The notes below the pieces were generated by a model. The model made no database searches. It was not told where the DNA came from and saw only the letters and a list, made by a program, of their open reading frames with translations. DNA of 47,624 nt from Morganella morganii H1r (GTDB lineage: Bacteria; Pseudomonadota; Gammaproteobacteria; Enterobacterales; Enterobacteriaceae): assembly GCF_000633515.1 (NCBI RefSeq), contig NZ_AYMP01000013.1:1-47624 (forward strand), in the 5' to 3' direction. Of this stretch, positions 1 through 7,195 are shown piece after piece (the first letter of the stretch is position 1; each line of letters opens with the position of its first letter). The translations under genes and the position numbers were made by a program.

Positions 1-42
1 GGGATCTCTCAGCGCTCCGGTGGGTTTTTTTATGGGGTAAAT

Positions 43-654
43 ATGTCACAGGAAATAATGACAAAAATAGAGTTGGGTGGTGTATTGGGTAAAACCTTTG
101 GTAAAAAACATCAACGGCTTGTCTGTACTACGTCCGAAGCCGTCCGTGCATTATGCTGCACTATCTCCGGATTTGAGCAATTCCTGAATACCAGTAAATC
201 CCGAGGACTGACTTACGCGGTATTTCGCGGGAAAAAGAATATCGGGGTGGATGACCTCGGTTTTCCGGTGACTGATGATGTTATCCGGATTGTACCGGTG
301 GTGATCGGTAGCAAGAGCGGTGGGTTATTTCAGACCATATTCGGTGCTGTGCTGGTGGCCGCTGCGGTGTGGATGGGGCCGGGTGGTATTGCTGCCGCTT
401 TTGGTGCTGGCGGCATGGTTGGCTTTATGGCCACAACCGGCGCGGCGATGATGCTGGGCGGCATTATCCAGATGCTGTCCCCGCAGCCAAACGGGATCGC
501 CATGAAAGATCAGGGCGAAAATAAACCGTCCTATGCGTTCGGTGCGCCGACGAACACCGTTTCTCAGGGTTACCCGGTACCGATCGGTTACGGTAAGCGC
601 CGCATCGGCGGAGCCGTTATCTCAGCCGGAATTTACGTCGAAGATCAGCAGTAA
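43..654 (+). CDS. Phage tail assembly protein (lambda gpI family)
   Basis: 203 aa, close in length to lambda gpI (about 220 aa), which acts in assembly of the siphophage tail tip before J is added. Visible gpI features are the IRIVPVVIGSKSGG segment, a glycine/alanine-rich hydrophobic middle (about residues 95-145), and a C-terminal stretch with GYPVPIGYGKRRIGG, which resembles the lambda motif around its VLPVLYGEMRVG. The start at 43 is preceded by a GGGG stretch. An in-frame MTK a few residues later is an alternative start. It lies 32 bases upstream of J, the standard lambdoid order. Confidence 0.85.
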   Translation: MSQEIMTKIELGGVLGKTFGKKHQRLVCTTSEAVRALCCTISGFEQFLNTSKSRGLTYAVFRGKKNIGVDDLGFPVTDDVIRIVPVVIGSKSGGLFQTIFGAVLVAAAVWMGPGGIAAAFGAGGMVGFMATTGAAMMLGGIIQMLSPQPNGIAMKDQGENKPSYAFGAPTNTVSQGYPVPIGYGKRRIGGAVISAGIYVEDQQ

Positions 655-686
655 TCCTCTCTCCGTTATTCAGCAGGAATCCCACA

Positions 687-3600
687 ATGACACAAATCAC
701 AGGCCGCAAAGGCGGCGGTGGCAGCCCGCGCACGCCCGTCGAACAGCCGGACGACTTACAGTCTGTTGCAAAAGCCAAATTGCTGATCGCCCTCGGTGAG
801 GGGGAATTTTCCGGTGAGCTGACCGGGAAGAATATCTTTCTGGACGGCACGCCGCTGCTGAATGCTGACGGATCCGAAAACTTTCCCGGCGTGGTATGGG
901 AATACCGTCCCGGCACTCAGGCACAAACTTACATTCAGGGGATGCCGGCGGCGGAGAATGAAATTACGGTCGGCACTATGGTGCAGAGCAGTACGCCGTG
1001 GGCGCATGCATTCACCAATCCGCAGTTGTCTGCAATCCGTGTCCGCCTGAAATGGCCGTCCCTGTTCCGTCAGGAGGATAACGGGGATATGGTCGGCAAC
1101 GAAGTGAAATACGCCATTGATTTACAGACTGACGGCGGCAGCTGGAGAACCGTTGTGGATGGTCGCGTAAAAGGTAAAACCACTTCCGGTTATGAGCGTA
1201 CTCACCGTATTGATCTGCCGCAGTCGGTCACATCCTGGACGCTGCGGGTGCGAAAAATCACGCCGGATGCCAACAGCGCTAAAATCGGTGACACCATAGT
1301 GCTGCAGAGTTATACCGAGGTGATCGACGCCAAACTGACCTATCCGCATACCGTGCTGCTGTATATCGAGTTTGATTCAAAACAGTTTAACGGCTCGATC
1401 CCGCAGGTCACCTGTGAGCCGAAGATGCGGGTTATCCGTGTACCGTCAAACTATGACCCGGAACACCGGACGTATTCCGGTACCTGGGACGGTTCGTTTA
1501 AGTGGGCGTGGACCAATAACCCCGCCTGGATATTTTACGATATTGTGGTTTCCGATCGCTTCGGTCTCGGTGACCGCATCAAAATGCAGAATATCGATAA
1601 ATGGGAGCTGTACCGCGTTGCGCAGTATTGTGATCAGCCGGTACCGGACGGTAAGGGCGGCAGCGGCACTGAGCCGCGCTATATCTGTGATGTGTATGTG
1701 CAGGATCGCAATGAAGCTTATACCGTGCTGCGTGACTTTGCCGCCATCTTCCGGGGCATGACCTACTGGGGCGGCAACCAGATTATCACCCTGGCGGATA
1801 TGCCGCGTGACATTGATTACAGCTACACCAAAGCCAACGTGCTGGACGGAAAGTTCACCTATTCCGGCAGCAGCAGTAAGGTCCGCTATTCCTCCGCGCT
1901 GGTATCGTACTCAGATCCGCTGAACGGCTATGCCGATGACATGGAACCGGTATTTGAAAATGAACTGGTTTTCCGGTTCGGCGTTAATCAGCTGGAGATG
2001 ACGGCGATCGGCTGCACCCGCCAGTCAGAGGCCAACCGCAAAGGCCGCTGGGGCATACTGACCAACAACAAAGACCGGGTAGTGACATTCGGTGTGGGGC
2101 TGGACGGTAATATCCCGCAGCCTGGCTACATCATTGCGGTGGCGGATGAAAACCTGTCCGGGAAAGTGACCGGCGGCCGCGTCAGTGCAGTGAATGGCCG
2201 GAGTATCACCCTCGACCGCAAGCCGGATGCCGCTCCGGGCGATCGCCTGATGCTGAACCTGCCGTCCGGCAAATCACAGGCCCGCACTATCCAGATGGTC
2301 ACGGACAAGGTAATTACTGTCACCACAGCATACAGCGAAACACCGGAACCGGAGTGCGTCTGGGTGACTGAATCAGACGATCTGTATGCCCAGCAGTACC
2401 GGGTGGTGAGTGTGACTGAGAATGATGACGGTACGTTCACGATATCCGCAGCTATGCATGACCCGGACAAATACGACCGGATAGACACCGGTGCGGTACT
2501 TGATGAGCGTCCTATCAGTGTTATTCCGCCGGGTAACCAGTTCCCGCCGAAAGATATCACCATCAGCTCTTACTCTGTGGTGAATCAGGGGATCAGTATT
2601 GAAACCATGCAGGTTACCTGGTCACCGGCAGAGAACGCGATTGCTTATGAGGCGCAGTGGCGGCGTGATGACGGTAACTGGATCAATGTGCCGCGCAATG
2701 CCACCACTTCGTTTGACGTGCCCGGGGTGTATTCAGGTCGCTATCTGGTGCGTGTCAGGGCGATTAATGCGGCTGAAATTTCCAGCGGCTGGGGATATTC
2801 AGAGGAAACCCGGCTGACCGGTAAGGTGGGAGATCCGCCGATGCCGCTGAACTTCCGTGCGGCCACACTGGTATTCGGGATCAAACTGAACTGGGAGTTC
2901 GGGAGATTCACGGAAGATACCCTGAAAACCGAAATTCAGTACAGCAAAACCAATGACGGACAGAACCTGTTGCTGTTAGCCGATGTGCCGTACCCGTCCC
3001 GCTCTCATGAGCTTGCCGGTCTGGCTGCCGGTACCGCGTTTTATTTCCGCGCCCGCCTGGTGGATAAAACCGGCAATCAGTCTCCCTGGACTGAGTTTGT
3101 GCGCGGTGTGGCCGAGTTTGACGCCTCGACCATTATTGATGAAGTCGCTGCCGGGCTGGGTGACTCACAAATCATCAAAGACCTGCAGTCGCAGGCGGAT
3201 GATAACTTCGAGGCCATTATCAACAACGCCAACAACGCTTATGGTCAGTGGGGTTACTGGCAGCGTGAAAACGGCGCGATGAAAGCCGAAATTATCGAAG
3301 TCCGCAACTATACAGTCACGGAAACCACGGCGCTGGCCGAGAAAATCGACGCGGTGAAGGTGACTGCAGACGACAGTTTCGCCATGGCGCAGAACTCCAT
3401 CCGGGCGCAGTGGGATATGGCATCCGGTCAGGCATCGGTGGTTCACGATATGAAAGTCCGTATTCATTACAACGGTGAGGACTATTCCGCTGGCATGGTT
3501 ATCGGTGCCGAACTGAAGGGCGGACAGGTAAACACGCTTATCGGATTCAGCGCCCAGCAGTTTGCATTTTATAACCCGGTGAATAAATCCATGGATCTGT

Positions 3601-3902
3601 TTATGTACATGAAGGACGGTCAGGTGTTTATGCGTGAGGCGTTCATTAATCAGGCATGGCTCAACAGCGTGGTTGTCACTGATAAAATGCAGTCGGAGAA
3701 CTATGTGCCGGGTAAAGCCGGAAATGGTTTCCTGATTGATGCCAAAACCGGAAATGCTGAGTTTAACAGCGCAATATTTCGCGGAACGCTGGATGTTGAT
3801 TCAGGGGGAAACACCGGTCGGATGGTAATTAAAAACAATCAGATAATCGTTTATGACGAAAACGGGAAACTGGCAGTGAAAATTGGTTACCTTGGGGATT
3901 AA
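687..3902 (+). CDS. Phage host-specificity / central tail tip protein J
   Basis: 1071 aa (lambda J is 1132). J forms the central tip of the siphophage tail and its C-terminal part contacts the outer-membrane receptor. The N-terminus GRKGGGGSPRTPVEQPDDLQ is the typical J opening, followed by the conserved tip core (WAWTNNPAWIFYDIV near residue 275; LRDFAAIFRGMTYW near 350). Two fibronectin-III-like stretches lie at about 630-810, with a helical region and a variable C-terminal domain (about 900-1071). The C-terminal part should set host range. A GGA-type ribosome site (CAGGAATCCC) precedes the start. The gene ends 2 bases before a small lipoprotein gene. Confidence 0.93.
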   Translation: MTQITGRKGGGGSPRTPVEQPDDLQSVAKAKLLIALGEGEFSGELTGKNIFLDGTPLLNADGSENFPGVVWEYRPGTQAQTYIQGMPAAENEITVGTMVQSSTPWAHAFTNPQLSAIRVRLKWPSLFRQEDNGDMVGNEVKYAIDLQTDGGSWRTVVDGRVKGKTTSGYERTHRIDLPQSVTSWTLRVRKITPDANSAKIGDTIVLQSYTEVIDAKLTYPHTVLLYIEFDSKQFNGSIPQVTCEPKMRVIRVPSNYDPEHRTYSGTWDGSFKWAWTNNPAWIFYDIVVSDRFGLGDRIKMQNIDKWELYRVAQYCDQPVPDGKGGSGTEPRYICDVYVQDRNEAYTVLRDFAAIFRGMTYWGGNQIITLADMPRDIDYSYTKANVLDGKFTYSGSSSKVRYSSALVSYSDPLNGYADDMEPVFENELVFRFGVNQLEMTAIGCTRQSEANRKGRWGILTNNKDRVVTFGVGLDGNIPQPGYIIAVADENLSGKVTGGRVSAVNGRSITLDRKPDAAPGDRLMLNLPSGKSQARTIQMVTDKVITVTTAYSETPEPECVWVTESDDLYAQQYRVVSVTENDDGTFTISAAMHDPDKYDRIDTGAVLDERPISVIPPGNQFPPKDITISSYSVVNQGISIETMQVTWSPAENAIAYEAQWRRDDGNWINVPRNATTSFDVPGVYSGRYLVRVRAINAAEISSGWGYSEETRLTGKVGDPPMPLNFRAATLVFGIKLNWEFGRFTEDTLKTEIQYSKTNDGQNLLLLADVPYPSRSHELAGLAAGTAFYFRARLVDKTGNQSPWTEFVRGVAEFDASTIIDEVAAGLGDSQIIKDLQSQADDNFEAIINNANNAYGQWGYWQRENGAMKAEIIEVRNYTVTETTALAEKIDAVKVTADDSFAMAQNSIRAQWDMASGQASVVHDMKVRIHYNGEDYSAGMVIGAELKGGQVNTLIGFSAQQFAFYNPVNKSMDLFMYMKDGQVFMREAFINQAWLNSVVVTDKMQSENYVPGKAGNGFLIDAKTGNAEFNSAIFRGTLDVDSGGNTGRMVIKNNQIIVYDENGKLAVKIGYLGD

Positions 3903-3904
3903 CA

Positions 3905-4159
3905 ATGAAAAAACTAATAGCAGTCATAACAGCAGTAATGGTGTCAGGGTGTGCAACAGGTTATGAAAAAGTGAACTGCACCGGTATTTACAGTATTAAA
4001 ACGCCGGGCATGGGGAATAACGTGATCGTTAAATTTGATAAGCGACGACAGAACAAACAGGGATACATGTATCACCAGGTTCCTCAGCTCGGTTTCAGGA
4101 TCAGAGGAGGATGGATAAAACCGGAACACCTTGAGGAGTTCTCATGTCATGGGGAATAG
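3905..4159 (+). CDS. Small phage lipoprotein, Cor-like superinfection exclusion candidate
   Basis: 84 aa with a lipoprotein signal peptide: MKK, a hydrophobic stretch, then the lipobox VSGC with Cys16 as the lipidated residue. The mature part has a further cysteine in KVNCTGIYSIKTPG and one near the C-terminus (FSCHGE). Position directly after J, size and the VNCTG-IYSIKTPG segment resemble, from memory, Cor lipoproteins of N15/phi80-type phages. Those block the FhuA receptor against superinfection. Family membership is an inference and has not been tested by alignment. The stop lies 16 bases inside the next gene. If it is Cor, it would be expressed from the prophage as a lysogenic-conversion gene. 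Confidence 0.55.
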   Translation: MKKLIAVITAVMVSGCATGYEKVNCTGIYSIKTPGMGNNVIVKFDKRRQNKQGYMYHQVPQLGFRIRGGWIKPEHLEEFSCHGE

Positions 4160-4404
4160 AAATCTACGATGACAAAGGAAAGCCGATAAAAATTACCGGG
4201 TCCAGTTTTATTCTCGACCAGTTTAATGTGACCATGGACGGGTCACGAACTTATTCAAATATCCCGCATGGTAAAACACTTTCAATATCCGCAATTAATA
4301 TCAGCCCGAGCATAACCGGGACGCTCATTAGCGTTAACGGAAATACCGTAAGCTGGAAATGCGGCAATAATGCCAATGTGGTGGTAATGGTGATGGTCAC
4401 ATGA
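4144..4404 (+). CDS. Small tail-tip-operon protein with one (W/Y)G-x-x-(I/V)-Y module
   Basis: 86 aa, no signal peptide or membrane helix, beta-rich composition. It begins MSWGIEIYDDKGKP, a motif repeated twice in the next protein (YGAQVYNNGTE and WGVRIYNNGLL). Its start overlaps the lipoprotein gene by 16 bases behind a GAGGAG ribosome site, and its stop overlaps the next start as ATGA, so the three genes are probably translated as a unit. Similar small proteins follow J in other siphoprophages (a DUF6453-like family, named from memory). The function is not known; a tip-decorating or receptor-related role is a guess from position. Confidence 0.6.
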   Translation: MSWGIEIYDDKGKPIKITGSSFILDQFNVTMDGSRTYSNIPHGKTLSISAINISPSITGTLISVNGNTVSWKCGNNANVVVMVMVT

Positions 4405-5018
4405 GATATGGCGCACAGGTTTACAACAACGGAACGGAAGAAATACTCTCCCCCTACGGAGCTTCTGTTTTTTATAAAAAGATAAGAATAACGCCGGGAG
4501 TCACACAACTGTTTCAGCGCACGGATCAATCCACACCGCTTGTTTTTATCCGGGCTGCAAATTTTACCGGAATATCATTAAACGGATTATGTGATATCAC
4601 AGTGGTAAATAATTACTGGTGTGTGGATCTTAAAGGCGACCCGGGTATGCCGTTTGATATTTATGTATTCGTAAAATCATCGTATTACATTTCCGCCTTC
4701 CCTCAGAAGTGGGGGGTGCGTATTTACAATAACGGATTATTAACTCATGCATCCAGTCAGAGACCACTGCGTATACTGACCGGAAATAATTTTGGTTCAC
4801 AGTCAGGAACGGCGGAAACCGGGGTTCCCTGCGCTGTTCTGATATCAACGCTTGGCATTCTTGGATTACCGGATGATCACGGAGGTAAAACGGTAAGAAT
4901 TACAGGCTGCGGAGCAGGGAGTAAAGCCATATGGAATTCAATGATTGTCGCAGGACAAATGTCAGGCACCAATATCGGTAATCAGTATTTTTATATAGAT
5001 ACCAGGGAATATAACTAA
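4401..5018 (+). CDS. Tail-tip-operon protein with two copies of the (W/Y)G-x-x-(I/V)-Y module
   Basis: 205 aa, no signal peptide. The module begins at residue 3 (YGAQVYNNGTE) and again at about residue 104 (WGVRIYNNGLL), so the protein looks like an internal duplication of the roughly 90-residue unit that makes up the whole preceding protein. It is rich in aromatic residues and predicted beta strands. The start overlaps the upstream stop (ATGA), and a strong terminator follows 10 bases after its own stop. It is unrecognised beyond a possible DUF6453-like relationship. The neighbours suggest a virion or lysogenic-conversion role linked to the tail tip. Confidence 0.6.
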   Translation: MRYGAQVYNNGTEEILSPYGASVFYKKIRITPGVTQLFQRTDQSTPLVFIRAANFTGISLNGLCDITVVNNYWCVDLKGDPGMPFDIYVFVKSSYYISAFPQKWGVRIYNNGLLTHASSQRPLRILTGNNFGSQSGTAETGVPCAVLISTLGILGLPDDHGGKTVRITGCGAGSKAIWNSMIVAGQMSGTNIGNQYFYIDTREYN

Positions 5019-5028
5019 TCACAATAAC

Positions 5029-5050
5029 AACCGCTCCGGCGGTTTTTTTT
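5029..5050 (+). terminator. Intrinsic terminator after the J-lipoprotein operon
   Basis: The stem AACCGC / GCGGTT closes a 4-base loop (TCCG) and is followed by eight T. It separates the small tail-tip operon from the tail-fibre gene. A related CGCTCCGGTGGG-T7 sequence sits at positions 19-37, ahead of gene I. Confidence 0.8.
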
Positions 5051-5073
5051 CGTCTGAAATTTAAGGAAACCCC

Positions 5074-6534
5074 ATGATTTACACAGACGGCACTATAGCC
5101 ATTAACGCCGGTTCACCGATTGTGACCGGTACCGGTACACAGTGGAAAAAGAACATTCACGGTGTTGCCCCGGGCCAGCTCATCAGCATCGAGAACGGTA
5201 CTGCACCTGTCAGCATGATGATCCGCGCGGTAAACAGTGATACCGAACTGGTGTTGTCATTCAATGCTCCGGTAACGCTCAGCGGCGCGAAATACTCCAT
5301 TGCCACCACGGTACCGGACACCATTTCAGATGTAGCACGTACCATGTCAGCCAATCAGGGTTATATCGTTTATTTTCTCCAGGCAATGCAGCAGTGGATG
5401 ACAGACACCGGCCAGGTAGAAATTGAGCTGCCGAACGGCCAGAAGGTGACGCTGGATAGCATTAAAGCGCTGAATGAAGCGATTAAGAAAATAGACGAAA
5501 AAGTAGATAATATTAAAATCCCTGAACCTAAAGATGCAACAACGACCCAAAAAGGGATTGTGCAACTCTCAGCATCAGTCGGGGCATCAACAACTAAAGT
5601 GCCACATGAGAAAGCGGTAAGTGAATGGGTTCGCAATACAGAGACATACCGGAGTACGTTGCTGCCTTATAATGCTCCTGCCGGTGAACCAAATGATTTG
5701 AATGACAAGCTTGCCAGGCAAACACATTTTGATTATCGCAACCTTGATTATAACTACACACGAAGCTTTGCTGCGTATCCTCCCGGTGTGTCCTGCGGAA
5801 TCAGTACCAGAGATAAAGTATGGGGCGGAACAGACAATACCGTCATTGGAATGGCAACATTCAGAGGATGGCCTGACGTATCAGGGAATAGGTCAAACTT
5901 CCAGTTATTGACGCAATCCGGGCATTTATATTTCAGATCAGGGAATGTTAATTTAGCAACCATGTCAAATGCCTGGACGGTATGGACAGAATCCAACACT
6001 GCCGTTGACGGCAATGGATTTATTAAACGGGCATCGCCTGTCATTCAAATCCACCCGGACGGCAACTACAAAACCAACGACGAATCCGAAGGTGCAGAGG
6101 TTCTCTGTACCGGCACCGGCCAGTATCACATTACTGGTATACTCGGTTATAACGCAGATGGTGCATGGGGCGTAAACGGTGGTATTTCGGTACCGAAAGA
6201 CAATAACGGCCTTGAGCTGGTTTATGTCGATGACCGCGTACAGGAAGACGGTAGTCTGATTATTGAAACCTGTCACCGTCAGCATGCGCATTTACCGGAA
6301 CGCTTCCAGAACTGGCGGCTGAAAGAGATCACCCCGGAAGGTGAGCGTATTTTCTATCAGGACGGTGAACCGTGTGATCTGCCGGAATCCACTCGCCTTG
6401 ATGTGCGTGTGGAAATGCCACAGGGCTCTGTGTGGAATGTGAAGCAACGTGAACTGGCGGAACAGATGGAGCGTGAGCAGGCTGAGCGTGAAGCGCAGGA
6501 AGCAGCAGAGCAGACCGGAGGCTCAGAAGAATAA
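5074..6534 (+). CDS. Phage tail fibre protein
   Basis: 486 aa. The N-terminal domain (about 1-110) opens with the YTDGTIAINAGSPIVTGTGT segment seen in lambdoid side-fibre/tail proteins. A helical stretch at about 118-150 is followed by a tail-fibre repeat motif (TTTQKGIVQLS, about 156-166). The C-terminal domain carries conserved blocks: VDGNGFIKRASPVIQIHPDG, HITGILGYNADGAWG, CHRQHAHLPERFQNW and DVRVEMP. The last 35 residues are a charged Glu/Gln/Arg helix. Fibres of this kind bind the host surface. No fibre-assembly chaperone gene follows. The gene is convergent with the DinI-like gene. The start has a TAAGGAAAC ribosome site. Confidence 0.85.
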   Translation: MIYTDGTIAINAGSPIVTGTGTQWKKNIHGVAPGQLISIENGTAPVSMMIRAVNSDTELVLSFNAPVTLSGAKYSIATTVPDTISDVARTMSANQGYIVYFLQAMQQWMTDTGQVEIELPNGQKVTLDSIKALNEAIKKIDEKVDNIKIPEPKDATTTQKGIVQLSASVGASTTKVPHEKAVSEWVRNTETYRSTLLPYNAPAGEPNDLNDKLARQTHFDYRNLDYNYTRSFAAYPPGVSCGISTRDKVWGGTDNTVIGMATFRGWPDVSGNRSNFQLLTQSGHLYFRSGNVNLATMSNAWTVWTESNTAVDGNGFIKRASPVIQIHPDGNYKTNDESEGAEVLCTGTGQYHITGILGYNADGAWGVNGGISVPKDNNGLELVYVDDRVQEDGSLIIETCHRQHAHLPERFQNWRLKEITPEGERIFYQDGEPCDLPESTRLDVRVEMPQGSVWNVKQRELAEQMEREQAEREAQEAAEQTGGSEE

Positions 6535-6539
6535 AACAA

Positions 6540-6568
6540 AGCCGCGCAGGTGGATGTCCGGCGCGGCT
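6540..6568 (-). terminator. Terminator of the DinI-like gene
   Basis: Stem AGCCGCGC / GCGCGGCT. Read on the minus strand it is followed by TTTGTTTT. It lies between the convergent tail-fibre and DinI-like genes and may also stop the tail-fibre transcript. Confidence 0.65.
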
Positions 6569-6573
6569 GTCGC

Positions 6574-6858
6574 TTACTTATCAAAATATTCTACATCATC
6601 ATAGACATCTTCCATTTCCGGCATCCAGCCGTCATCCTCCCAAATCTCCTGCATAAGCGTCTCCAGATCTTCTTTTTTGTCACCTTTCTTTAATCCATCT
6701 AGAGAAAAATTAGTATTTGATCCCCAGGCGATTCGTATATCAGATTCCTGATATTTTTGTGGGATGCGTTTTTCGATTTCATCACGAAGCGCGTCAAAAG
6801 TGCCGGTGGGTAAAGTGTCTTTGAGTGCTTTGTCAAAAATTACGTTGATACGAAGCAT
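6574..6858 (-). CDS. DinI-like SOS-inducible protein (prophage)
   Basis: 94 aa against 81 for E. coli DinI. The N-terminus MLRINVIFDK and the central LPTGTFDALRDEIEKRI helix match the DinI fold pattern (beta strand, then helix), and the EDLETLMQEIWEDDGWMP helix matches the acidic C-terminal helix through which DinI contacts RecA filaments. The C-terminus adds an acidic tail (EMEDVYDDVEYFDK). DinI proteins modulate RecA and so LexA/repressor cleavage. A consensus LexA box lies 16 bases upstream of the start, so induction by DNA damage is expected. It sits at the prophage edge and is transcribed opposite to the tail genes, as in many lambdoid prophages. Confidence 0.85.
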   Translation of the reverse strand: MLRINVIFDKALKDTLPTGTFDALRDEIEKRIPQKYQESDIRIAWGSNTNFSLDGLKKGDKKEDLETLMQEIWEDDGWMPEMEDVYDDVEYFDK

Positions 6859-6874
6859 GCGATTACCTTATTTA

Positions 6875-6894
6875 TACTGTTTAAATATACAGTA
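6875..6894 (-). promoter_or_regulatory. LexA (SOS) box
   Basis: TACTGT, eight A/T bases, then ACAGTA. This is the full palindromic LexA consensus (CTGT-N8-ACAG with TA flanks), immediately upstream of the DinI-like start codon. Confidence 0.93.
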
Positions 6895-6951
6895 TAAATT
6901 AACGGGGCAGAATAATACTGTCAAGGCGGACTTCGATCTTTTTGGCGGCGG

Positions 6952-6982
6952 TTTTACCATGGTTTTACCATTATTTTACCAT
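6952..6982 (+). repeat. Three phased TTTTACCAT direct repeats near the attachment junction
   Basis: TTTTACCAT occurs at 6952-6960, 6963-6971 and 6974-6982, an exact 11-base period (one helical turn). The array lies about 60 bases inside prophage A from the tRNA-Pro end. Arrays of this kind are expected for arm-type sites of tyrosine integrases. The assignment to the integrase is an inference, because the integrase gene lies outside the window. Confidence 0.65.
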
Positions 6983-7000
6983 CGACATTTTGACGGACAC

Positions 7001-7030
7001 AAAAAAACCAACCCTAACAGGTTGGTTTTA
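7001..7030 (-). terminator. Terminator of tRNA-Pro (proL)
   Basis: Stem AAACCAACC / GGTTGGTTT with a 6-base loop, followed by seven T on the minus strand. It lies 13 bases beyond the tRNA 3' end. It also has a short T run on the plus strand, so it may work in both directions. Confidence 0.8.
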
Positions 7031-7042
7031 TTATAAAAAGAC

Positions 7043-7119
7043 TGGTCGGCATGACAGGATTTGAACCTGCGACCCCCGACACCCCATGACGGTGCGCTAC
7101 CAGGCTGCGCTACATGCCG
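7043..7119 (-). tRNA. proL: tRNA-Pro (anticodon GGG)
   Basis: 77-base tRNA on the minus strand with CCA encoded. The acceptor arm CGGCATG pairs with CATGCCG, the D arm is GCGCAGCCTGGTAGCGC, the anticodon loop ATGGGGT carries GGG, and the T loop is TTCAAAT. It is nearly identical to E. coli proL, which also lies beside yejM. Its 3' end is the inferred integration site of prophage A, which leaves an intact tRNA. Confidence 0.97.
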
Positions 7120-7195
7120 AATACTACCTATACTACTGTTTTCTTTGATTAAAGCAAGACAGCACTGTGCCGGTTGCGTTTTTTTTGTCCGGGGA

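Larger units (their letters stand above)
1..7042 (+). mobile_element. Prophage A, distal (tail) end, partial
   Basis: Lambdoid prophage remainder running off the left edge. Genes for tail assembly I, tip protein J, a lipoprotein operon and a tail fibre are co-oriented, as in late lambdoid operons, and a LexA-controlled DinI-like gene closes the element. The right boundary is placed at the 3' end of tRNA-Pro because prophage genes stop there and conserved chromosomal genes (yejM onward) begin. Integrase and early genes are not in the window, so whether the prophage is complete cannot be judged. The exact attachment core cannot be fixed without the left junction. Confidence 0.85.
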
